51,842 nt of DNA from Planctomycetota bacterium. Its GTDB lineage: Bacteria; Planctomycetota; Planctomycetia; Pirellulales; Pirellulaceae. The stretch's first letter is position 1. Every line of letters begins with the position of its first letter. The stretch is taken from contig JAPLNM010000037.1 in the NCBI GenBank assembly GCA_026692845.1, positions 1-51,842 on the forward strand, read 5' to 3'. Shown here in pieces: positions 26,025 to 33,069 of this stretch. The translations under genes were made by a program, and so were the position numbers. The notes under the pieces were generated by a model. The model did no database searches, was not told where the DNA came from, and saw nothing but the letters and a program-made list of their open reading frames with translations.

Positions 26025-28244
26025 CTAGCTGTTGGGGCGTCGGTGTCTTGCTCGGCTACCCGAGGAGTTCTTCTGGTGGTTTGCGACGTTGGATTCTATG
26101 ACTGCGCCGATGGTTTCGGTCCAGGAAGGAATTTTGCCGTGTTTGGGTCTGTTTTCGGAAACATCGTCAGAGCGATCTGAGTCGTTTGAGTCATCGAACT
26201 CATCGAAAGAATCCTCGGATCGCTCTTTAGGTGGACCATCGACGTTGTCTTGGGAATCCGAGTTCCGACGACCGCGTCGTTTCGGTCTTCTATCTCGCGA
26301 GGAAGCCGAAGACTCATCGGAATCCCTGTTGCGATCGGTTCGAGGCGAGTCGTTGGACTCTTGATGCTGGTCATTGAATCGTGCTTCGTCTTCGCGATCC
26401 AGATCGATAGGTTCCGAATCGGAAGTGATGCCTTGCGCAAAGCCGGAGTGTTCTTTGCGTCGGTCTGTGTCGTTGCGTGCATTGCGATCGCGACGTTCGC
26501 CATCGCGACGCTCGCTTGAGGGTCGATCGTTACCGCGTCGGTCGCTTGGAGGTCGATCGTTATCGCGACGGTCACTCGGGGGTCGATCGTTATCGCGACG
26601 GTCACTCGGGGGTCGATCGTTATCGCGACGGTCACTCGGGGGTCGATCGTTATCGCGACGGTCACTCGGGGGTCGATCGTTGTCGCGACGGTCACTCGGG
26701 GGTCGATCGTTGTCGCGACGGTCGCTTGGGGGTCGATCGTTATCGCGACGGTCGCTTGGGGCTCGGTCGTTATCGCGACGGTCTCTTGGGGCTCGGTCGT
26801 TATCCCGACGGTCGCTTGTAGGGCGGTCGTTATCGCGACGGTCGCTTGTAGGGCGGTCGTTATCGCGACGGTCGCTTGTGGGGCGGTCGTTATCGCGACG
26901 GTCGCTTGTGGGGCGGTCATTATCGCGACGGTCGCTTGTGGGGCGGTCATTATCGCGACGGTCGCTTGTGGGTCGGTCGTTATCGCGACGGTCGTTATCT
27001 CGGCGGTCGTTATCGCGGCGGTCGTTATCGCGACGGTCGTTATCGCGACGGTCACTTATAGGACGATCGTTGTCGCGGCGGTCGCTTGTGGGACGGTCAC
27101 TTGTAGTAACTCGATCGTTATCGCGGCGATTGCTATCGCGACGATCGCTAGTGGGTCGATCGCTATCACGTCGATCACTGTCACGTCGATCACTTCTTGG
27201 CCGATCGTTATCGCGGCGATCCTGAGGTTGCCGTTCTTCGGACCGATTTTCGTTGGATCTTGGAGTGTTGATTCGTCGGGTGTCTTTGGGTGCAGATGGG
27301 TCTAGATTCTCGTCAGACTGGGTTTCGACGAAGGGTTCTACGGATGGGTCTGTTGCCAGGCTTGGTTCGTCGCGTTGACCTCTGCGTGGTGCGCGTCGCG
27401 GTCCCCGTCGATCCGAGTCCGCGGAATCCTGATCCCTGGGATCAGGCCGTCGGTTTCGTGGCGCGGAGGTTGGCAGAGTCGAAACTGGATCGTCGTTCTT
27501 GGATGCTGATGGTGTGGATACTTGGGAATCTGAAGATTTCTCCTCCGAATCCCACATGCTGCTCGACTGGGGACGCTTGGTTGCTGGGCGCTTGTCCTGT
27601 GAACTGCGGTCCTGGAACTCTTTGGTTTCCTGATTCTTCGTTTCGGGGGCCTTTGCCGGCGTTTGGGCTTCTGCCGACTCGCGTCGGGAATCGGACGACA
27701 CGCCAAAGAGGTTTGCTAGTGCGTCCCAGGAGCTTTGCAACATCGACCTTTCGCGCGGTTCTTGGAGCGAGGGTTCTTTGGCTGTGGCTTCTTTGGCTGC
27801 GGGAGCTTTGGGTTGGGGTTTCGGATCGGCCAGTGGAATTTCCTGAAATGCGTCGGACTGAGTCGGGATGTCTTGAGCGAACTTAATTTTGGTCGGTTCG
27901 GTTTGCCCACCGGAGAGTTCGGAGGATGCCGACGAAGACGAATCGGAAAGTCCGCCGCCGAAATCATTGCGGGGCGCTTCGGTAGAAGGCTTTGGCTTCC
28001 TCGGCGACGAAGCCTCGGAACGAGTGCGGGATTTTTCGCGGGGTTTGTTGTCGGATTTCACCTCGGGGATCGGGCCGGGCAGATTGCTTTCGATACCGGC
28101 GGAAGGCTCCTGAGAGGGGCTCACGGTTTTTGATGGGACTGGGGTGGGCTCGGCGGGAGCCTCGGTCTTTTGATTTTTCTTCGAACGAGGAGCAAGATTC
28201 GGCGTGCCGAGCAAATCCGCGAGCAAATTCCAATGATCTGACAT
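26025..28244 (-). CDS. Large intrinsically disordered protein with decapeptide repeats
   Basis: 739 residues, almost entirely Arg/Asp/Ser/Pro/Glu/Lys. The N-terminus MSDHWNLLADLLGTPNLAP carries a short hydrophobic motif that recurs near residue 168 (SSWDALANLFGVSSDS); the rest is charged and disordered. A central block holds about 16 copies of RRDNDRPxSD, encoded by a 30-bp repeat at about 26520-27000, flanked by shorter RDSDR/RDNDR repeats. The C-terminus is acidic, then basic (RRPKRRGRRNSDS). No enzyme domain. RD-rich, alternating-charge proteins often bind RNA or form condensates; that is an inference. The 30-bp period leaves other frames open too, but only this one has a normal N-terminus. 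Confidence 0.72.
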   Translation of the reverse strand: MSDHWNLLADLLGTPNLAPRSKKNQKTEAPAEPTPVPSKTVSPSQEPSAGIESNLPGPIPEVKSDNKPREKSRTRSEASSPRKPKPSTEAPRNDFGGGLSDSSSSASSELSGGQTEPTKIKFAQDIPTQSDAFQEIPLADPKPQPKAPAAKEATAKEPSLQEPRERSMLQSSWDALANLFGVSSDSRRESAEAQTPAKAPETKNQETKEFQDRSSQDKRPATKRPQSSSMWDSEEKSSDSQVSTPSASKNDDPVSTLPTSAPRNRRPDPRDQDSADSDRRGPRRAPRRGQRDEPSLATDPSVEPFVETQSDENLDPSAPKDTRRINTPRSNENRSEERQPQDRRDNDRPRSDRRDSDRRDSDRPTSDRRDSNRRDNDRVTTSDRPTSDRRDNDRPISDRRDNDRRDNDRRDNDRRDNDRRDNDRPTSDRRDNDRPTSDRRDNDRPTSDRRDNDRPTSDRRDNDRPTSDRRDNDRPTSDRRDNDRAPRDRRDNDRAPSDRRDNDRPPSDRRDNDRPPSDRRDNDRPPSDRRDNDRPPSDRRDNDRPPSDRRDNDRPPSDRRDNDRPPSDRRGNDRPSSERRDGERRDRNARNDTDRRKEHSGFAQGITSDSEPIDLDREDEARFNDQHQESNDSPRTDRNRDSDESSASSRDRRPKRRGRRNSDSQDNVDGPPKERSEDSFDEFDDSNDSDRSDDVSENRPKHGKIPSWTETIGAVIESNVANHQKNSSGSRARHRRPNS
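26520..27000 (-). repeat. 30-bp tandem repeat array, about 16 copies, in-frame
   Basis: Sixteen consecutive 30-bp units (two per 60-base line) each encode RRDNDRPxSD on the minus strand. Unit variants are clustered: PPSD units, then two AP(S/R)D units, then PTSD units. This is what local duplication with later drift would leave. Beyond 27000 the array degrades into 15-bp RRDND units and mixed copies to about 27220. Confidence 0.88.
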
Positions 28245-28557
28245 AGAGTCCTGTTATATTCCGTTCGTTGCGCACCTGGGGTTGCCGCAGAGCGTTGATA
28301 GAACCTTATTGATAGGCCCTTAAGGATATCCCTAGAAACCCTTTGTGGCAACCGTTGGAAAAAAAAGCTTGGACTCGATGAGGATTCCATGAATTTCCTC
28401 CATAATCCACCGTCTAACCCCATGATTGGACTAGACTTAGGTCGATGCGATCCGAAAATTTAACCCAGGATCGAACGCCGGACGGAATCAGGCGCTCGAA
28501 ATTGGGATTTCTTTTTCGAATGTTATAGCGTTTTCGCTCGACGGGTTGGAGTCTGTC
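28245..28557. other. Divergent intergenic region, no gene seen
   Basis: 313 bp between the divergent starts of the repeat protein (minus) and the hypothetical protein at 28558 (plus). It must carry both promoters, but no clear -35/-10 pair stands out. Two TTGATAG copies near 28296 and 28311 are noted without interpretation. Confidence 0.4.
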
Positions 28558-28953
28558 ATGGAGAGTCGTTTTAAAGTCAATGACTGGGTCATTTGCACGC
28601 GGGAGAAATATGGGCTTTCACCTGGAAAACGAGCGAAAAACATCAGCCCAGCCCCACGTGGCGACTTGTATTCTTATGAAGTAGACAAGTACTGGATCGT
28701 CCGATCGGTAACCGATCAGGATTTGGTTTTGGAGACCCGAACTGGAAAACAGCATTTGGTTCCCCTGAAAGACCGGCGGGTTCGGGTTGCCAACTGGTGG
28801 GAGCGTTGGCTGTATCGAAACCGATTTCCGACGAAAACCTTGATTTCTTTAACCTTAACGCCTCCCGACGTGCTAGACGCACCCCAATCGGCAACGCCAA
28901 CTGCTCAATCGGCAACGCCAGCTGCGGGTACTAGGCTCCCGCGAGGCGCTTGA
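28558..28953 (+). CDS. Conserved hypothetical protein, basic
   Basis: 131 residues from ATG 28558 (MESRFKVNDWVICTREKYG), with GGAG 6 nt upstream; an in-frame TTG 12 nt earlier is less likely. Residues 1-85 look like a compact SH3-type beta barrel (VNDWVICTREKYGLSPGKRAK ... YWIVRSVTDQDLVLETRTGKQHLVP), the sort of fold used to bind protein or nucleic acid. The tail holds a direct duplication, QSATPTA/QSATPAA, from a 21-bp DNA repeat. No named family is recognised. Confidence 0.65.
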   Translation: MESRFKVNDWVICTREKYGLSPGKRAKNISPAPRGDLYSYEVDKYWIVRSVTDQDLVLETRTGKQHLVPLKDRRVRVANWWERWLYRNRFPTKTLISLTLTPPDVLDAPQSATPTAQSATPAAGTRLPRGA

Positions 28954-28988
28954 ACGCTGGGCATCTTGACCGCTGGGCACAAGAGGAC

Positions 28989-29018
28989 TTGACGTTTTCA
29001 ACGCTTAGCAATTATCTT
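28989..29018 (+). promoter_or_regulatory. Sigma-70-type promoter for tRNA-Thr
   Basis: TTGACG at 28989-28994 and TATCTT at 29013-29018, 18-bp spacing, placing the start point about 30 nt before the mature tRNA. Good match to a housekeeping promoter and correctly placed. Confidence 0.5.
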
Positions 29019-29057
29019 TATATGAACAAAGCCTAGGTTTCCGTGCTTGGGCGGCTT

Positions 29058-29131
29058 GTCGGCATAGCTTCAATTGGCAGAGCACCGCATTCGTAATGCG
29101 GGGGTTGTGGGTTCGACTCCCACTGCCGGCT
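29058..29131 (+). tRNA. tRNA-Thr, anticodon CGT
   Basis: A complete cloverleaf: acceptor GTCGGCA/TGCCGGC (one U-G pair), D-arm GCTT...GAGC, anticodon stem CCGCA/TGCGG with loop TTCGTAA giving anticodon CGT (reads ACG), variable loop GGGTT, T-arm GTGGG-TTCGACT-CCCAC, discriminator T. 74 nt; CCA is not encoded. Confidence 0.95.
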
Positions 29132-29171
29132 TTATCAGCTTCGTGAATCAGAATTTGGAACCACAGAATCC

Positions 29172-30497
29172 ATGGTAGCAGCATCCTCGATCGACATTCG
29201 TGAAGTCGTCTTGTCGAATCAATCCTTCGGACCCTCGGACATCGATCGAATCAGCCGGGCTATCGAAGAAGATCTGACGCAATTGGCTTTGCTCAAAGAT
29301 GCAGTTCAAGAGCTTCAACAAACCCAGGGCCTTTCGCCTGCGACCCAAGTACGTTTAGGAGTTTGTTTGTTTTTGCTTGGCAGGTTTGATGAATCCGAAA
29401 TCGCCCTCAAGCAAGGTGATGGCGGAGCCCTTGCACAGTATTATCTTGGAAGAATTTGCTTCCAAACCGATCAGTTTCAGCGCGCGTTGGATTACTACCA
29501 AGCGGCTGAGAAGGCAGGTTACACTGTCGAGTGGTGCCAACTCTCGAGCGCCGAGGTGCTTCGATATCTTGGACGCAAAGAAGAAGCCCTTCAACTTCTT
29601 GACAATGTCTTTGGTCCTGTCGAACAACATCCTGAGTATCCCTACCAACGGGCTGCGACGTTGGCCTCCATCGGAGGGAATCTCCCCGAGGTCATCGCGT
29701 TGTACCAAAGGGCATTGCAACACAACCCCAAGCACGGCGGTGCTCTGTTCGGTTTGGCCCTCGAATACGATCGACTTGGCCACGACCAACAAGCGTTCGA
29801 ACTCTACCAACGCGGCGCAGGGCTTATCCCTTCGCATATCGGAACTCTGCTTAACCTTGGTCTTTTGTACGAAGACCGCAACGACTACTCACGAGCACAA
29901 GCTTGCTACCGACGCGTTTTGGAAACTTGTCCAGATCATGACGTTGCGAAGATGTATCTCAAAGATGCCATCGCAGGTGGCCCCGAGTCGGTCGACGAAG
30001 AAACCCACAAGAAAAACGAAAAACTCGCCCAACTGCTCAACATCTCGGTGACCGATTTCGAACTATCCGTTCGATCCCGAAACTGCTTGCAGAAAATGGG
30101 GATTCGAACTCTCGGAGATCTCTCTCGAGTCTCCGAACAAACGCTCCTCTCGAGCAAGAACTTCGGTGAAACTTCGCTCGTAGAAATCAAAGAAATGCTC
30201 GTCGGCAAAGGCCTATCGCTCGGCCAATTCGCTCACGAAAAGCGAGAAGCCGAACCTCCTTTGGATCTCTCGGGAATGACCCCCGATCAGCAGATGCTCC
30301 TAGATCGTCCGATTTCCGAGCTGAACCTCTCGGTTCGCGCGAGAAAATGCATGGTCCGCTTGCAACTCAACACCATCGGTGAACTGATTCGCAAGACCGG
30401 CGATGACCTGCTCGAATGCAAAAACTTTGGTGTCACAAGCTTGACCGAAGTTCGCGAGAAACTCACCGGTCTGAACCTGAAGCTTCGCGGAGACTGA
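29172..30497 (+). CDS. TPR protein with two RNA-polymerase alpha-CTD-like domains
   Basis: 441 residues, cytoplasmic. Residues about 60-270 are tetratricopeptide repeats (for example ALFGLALEYDRLGHDQQAFELYQRG). Two helix-hairpin-helix modules closely resembling the RNA polymerase alpha C-terminal domain follow: one near 285-350 (FELSVRSRNCLQKMGIRTLGDL ... KNFGETSLVEIKEMLVGKGLSL, written here in parts) and one near 378-440 (LNLSVRARKCMVRL ... CKNFGVTSLTEVREKL). In RpoA this domain binds UP-element DNA and activators. A protein with TPRs plus two such modules may link transcription to a protein partner, but its role is unknown. It starts 40 nt after tRNA-Thr. Confidence 0.85.
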   Translation: MVAASSIDIREVVLSNQSFGPSDIDRISRAIEEDLTQLALLKDAVQELQQTQGLSPATQVRLGVCLFLLGRFDESEIALKQGDGGALAQYYLGRICFQTDQFQRALDYYQAAEKAGYTVEWCQLSSAEVLRYLGRKEEALQLLDNVFGPVEQHPEYPYQRAATLASIGGNLPEVIALYQRALQHNPKHGGALFGLALEYDRLGHDQQAFELYQRGAGLIPSHIGTLLNLGLLYEDRNDYSRAQACYRRVLETCPDHDVAKMYLKDAIAGGPESVDEETHKKNEKLAQLLNISVTDFELSVRSRNCLQKMGIRTLGDLSRVSEQTLLSSKNFGETSLVEIKEMLVGKGLSLGQFAHEKREAEPPLDLSGMTPDQQMLLDRPISELNLSVRARKCMVRLQLNTIGELIRKTGDDLLECKNFGVTSLTEVREKLTGLNLKLRGD

Positions 30498-30619
30498 CCC
30501 GGGCACCCGCGGATTGGTTCTTGGTTCTGGATTTGTTGTAATGCTAGCGAAACCCGCTACACTGTCGGACTCCGCTACAGTGAGACTTATCCAAAGCAAA
30601 ACCTTCTAGCCGTGGCTCT

Positions 30620-32212
30620 ATGGGCATCCTGAGATTCCGAATCCCCGACCATTCCCAATTCGATTCGCGTTTTTGGGAATCTGCGTACGTCGCCGGAGCA
30701 ATCGAAGGGATCCCCAAGCCGTCTCAGCGTTCGATCGCCGAAGGCGTACTGAGTTTTTACTTTGATGAGAACGATACCTGCAAGTTATCAATGCCTTGGC
30801 CGACGAAGGACTACGGACCGGTGGTCCTAACCTCCACGTCCTTGAAAAGTTCGGACGCTCCCTATTCGTTGCGATTGGAATTGGCTCGCGGGACGATCCA
30901 TCGGATCCGCACTCGCGCGTTTTCCTGGGAACACATCCGAGGCTTGCGAATCCCGTCGGCCTACCATGCGTTGATGGACCAAGCCTTGGAGCATTTCGTC
31001 CAAGCGGTCGTCGAGGAGAATGGCCGCGACGCACCAGGATATCAAGCCCAGTGGTCGATCGATAAGGCCATCGAGGCTTCGCGCTCCTTGGCGCGAGCGT
31101 ATACATCGCAAGTCTTGCAAGCTCGATTGCTCGGCGGTGAAAAACTCCAAACGCTTTTTGGAGTGCAGCTTCCGACGATCCCAAATTGGAAATCGATCGG
31201 TCAAGAGTTATTGCCGGCTTGCAATGCGGTCAGCGTCGATCTTGGGATCCATCGAATCGCACCCGGAGCAAACCGACTTGCGGATAACGACCCAGTCTTT
31301 CAACAACTTGATTGGGCCAAAGAGAAAGAACTCAAGGTCATTGGCGGTCCATTGGTATCGCTGCAAGAAGGTAGGTGCCCTTCGTTTATCAATCCAGCGA
31401 CATCCTTTGATCAAGTGTGCAACCAAGTTTTTACGCGAGTTGGAAATGTCGTATCGCAATGCCTCGGGCGTGTTCGATTGTGGGATGCTAGCGCTAGCAT
31501 CAACGCTTGCGAACCGTACCAGTTAAGTGACGAACAAGCCTTCCGGTTGGCCTCGGGAATCATCGGCACGATTCGGAGCATTGACCCGAAGAGTCCAATC
31601 ATCTTCTGCATCAACTTGCCCGCCGCAGAGTACATGACTCGCAACAAACAAAGCATTGATCCTTTTCGATTTGCTCGAAGCTTGATCCAAGTCCACGACA
31701 AGGACATAGCGGGCATCGGACTCGATTTGAATTTGAATTGCTGGCCCAATGGGACGTTACCGAGGGATTTGATCGATTTGTCCGATATCGTCGACCACTG
31801 GCAGTTCCTCGAGAAATCGCTGTTGGTCCGATTGACCGCTCCTCTTTCGCTCGATAACGATCCGTTGGCGTTGTATCAAAACTCCATCGTTTCCTCGTGG
31901 GTTCATCCAGGCAATTGCTCATCGGCTCAGGTCCAGGATTGCATGCAGGACACCGATCCGGATTTGTTTGGAGCCAAGATTGGCGATGGCTTAGAACCGG
32001 TCGTAGCAACTCGGCCCACAGCGTTACCGCCAAACGGCCTGGAGCTTCTCCAGATGCTTTTATCCAAGCCGAGTGTCCACGGGATTATTTGGAATCAAGC
32101 GATCGATTCAAGCGACCATTTGTTTCCCAACGCAGGTCTGTTCTCAGCAGACTCTCGGCGTCGTCCGCTTGTCGAATGCATGTCACGACTGCGAGAGCAG
32201 TACGTGGTTTAA
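30620..32212 (+). CDS. GH10-like TIM-barrel protein, catalytic residues not evident
   Basis: 530 residues, no signal peptide. The second half looks like a family 10 glycoside hydrolase barrel: IGGPLVSLQ, then a helix followed by RVRLWDASASINAC where xylanases have WDVVNE, then a strand GIGLDLNLNC where the nucleophile Glu normally lies, and an ending HGIIWNQAIDSSDHLFPNAGLFSADSRRRP typical of the GH10 C-terminal strand and loop (given in parts). An N-terminal region of about 190 residues precedes it (FWESAYVAGAIEG). The acid/base and nucleophile glutamates appear replaced. It may be a binding protein or use a different mechanism. Planctomycete genomes carry related genes annotated as GH10. Confidence 0.6.
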   Translation: MGILRFRIPDHSQFDSRFWESAYVAGAIEGIPKPSQRSIAEGVLSFYFDENDTCKLSMPWPTKDYGPVVLTSTSLKSSDAPYSLRLELARGTIHRIRTRAFSWEHIRGLRIPSAYHALMDQALEHFVQAVVEENGRDAPGYQAQWSIDKAIEASRSLARAYTSQVLQARLLGGEKLQTLFGVQLPTIPNWKSIGQELLPACNAVSVDLGIHRIAPGANRLADNDPVFQQLDWAKEKELKVIGGPLVSLQEGRCPSFINPATSFDQVCNQVFTRVGNVVSQCLGRVRLWDASASINACEPYQLSDEQAFRLASGIIGTIRSIDPKSPIIFCINLPAAEYMTRNKQSIDPFRFARSLIQVHDKDIAGIGLDLNLNCWPNGTLPRDLIDLSDIVDHWQFLEKSLLVRLTAPLSLDNDPLALYQNSIVSSWVHPGNCSSAQVQDCMQDTDPDLFGAKIGDGLEPVVATRPTALPPNGLELLQMLLSKPSVHGIIWNQAIDSSDHLFPNAGLFSADSRRRPLVECMSRLREQYVV

Positions 32213-32233
32213 ATTTTGGCCGTCGCTTGGTAA

Positions 32234-32260
32234 CCGGCGCAGAAAAAAACGCCGCGCCGG
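32234..32260. terminator. Hairpin after the GH10-like gene
   Basis: CCGGCGC and GCGCCGG, a perfect 7-bp stem around a 13-nt A-rich loop, begins 22 nt after the stop at 32212. No T-run follows on either strand, so it is a weak, possibly Rho-assisted, terminator for the convergent pair. Confidence 0.4.
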
Positions 32261-32365
32261 ACAAATCCGACGATCGGCGCTCTAGTGCGTTTGTCCCGAG
32301 TTGGCTAACTGTCAGCTAACTGTCATCAGGGACACGAGAGTCATGCTTCGCGATCCTCGAGTCGT

Positions 32366-32911
32366 TTAGGGACGCTTGAAGACCAAGTTGGCGGTGATTT
32401 CGACTTCGTCGTTGATTTTGCCCTTGCCGTACATCATCCCGAATTTGGTTCGATCCAATTTGAAATCGGCCTTGAGGGTCGCGGTTCCTTCGGCGATGGT
32501 GGCTTTGCAAGGCACTTTGACCTCGACGGTTTTACCGAGCATGGTCATCTTTCCGATCAGTTGCACGTCGTCTTCGCTAGCCGCTTCGATTGCGGTGGTT
32601 TCGAAACTGATTTTCGGGTATTTGCGAACATCGAAAAAATCTGGGTTCTTGAGGTGTTCGGTCAGTTTAGGATCGTCTGACCAAAGGCTTTCGGCTTCGA
32701 TCTCGAGTTTCATCGATCCGTTCTTTGGATTCTCAAGATCCGCCTTGACCTCGGACTTGAACCCCTTGAATCCTCCCTTATGGGCACCATCGGGCTTCTT
32801 GCCAACAAAATCGATTTTGGACTTCTCGACATCCAAAGTCCAAGTCTCCGCATACGCTGGCGAGAGTGCAAACATCGCTGCAAAAAGCAGTCCACCGAGA
32901 TACTTCGTCAT
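32366..32911 (-). CDS. YceI-family periplasmic protein
   Basis: 181 residues with a clear signal peptide (LGGLLFAAMFALSPAYA, cleavage before ETW). The mature part is the YceI lipocalin-like barrel: WTLDVEKSKIDFVGKK at the start, HLKNPDFFDVRKYPKISFET in the middle, and FKLDRTKFGMMYGKGKINDEVEI at the end, all standard for the family. YceI proteins bind isoprenoid or lipid ligands in the periplasm, sometimes linked to respiratory quinones. It is convergent with the GH10-like gene and divergent from the metallopeptidase gene. Confidence 0.93.
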   Translation of the reverse strand: MTKYLGGLLFAAMFALSPAYAETWTLDVEKSKIDFVGKKPDGAHKGGFKGFKSEVKADLENPKNGSMKLEIEAESLWSDDPKLTEHLKNPDFFDVRKYPKISFETTAIEAASEDDVQLIGKMTMLGKTVEVKVPCKATIAEGTATLKADFKLDRTKFGMMYGKGKINDEVEITANLVFKRP

Positions 32912-33069
32912 TTTCTACCCCATGAAAAAATAGTCGTCACCAAGCTTTCGTCGTCCCATCCGCATGGAACGAACTCGTGTTTCCACGTTGGAAACCTGTT
33001 ACAGTATATCCGATCGCGCCGGTCATGTAGGAGCGTCACGATTTCCCACCAACTTGATTGGATGCAACG

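Noticed and set aside
25791-26180. 129-codon + strand ORF
   Set aside because: Composition is not protein-like; it runs into the antisense of the repeat-protein gene and has no ribosome site.
26520-27000. 30-bp periodic array as a CRISPR
   Set aside because: There are no unique spacers; the repeats are directly adjacent and in frame with a coding sequence.
26374-27225. Long + strand and second minus-strand ORFs (Arg/Ser/Leu-rich or Thr/Ile/Ala-rich) across the 30-bp repeats
   Set aside because: A repeat length divisible by three keeps other frames open; these have no normal start context or family likeness, whereas the minus-strand 739-residue frame has a natural N-terminus and C-terminus.
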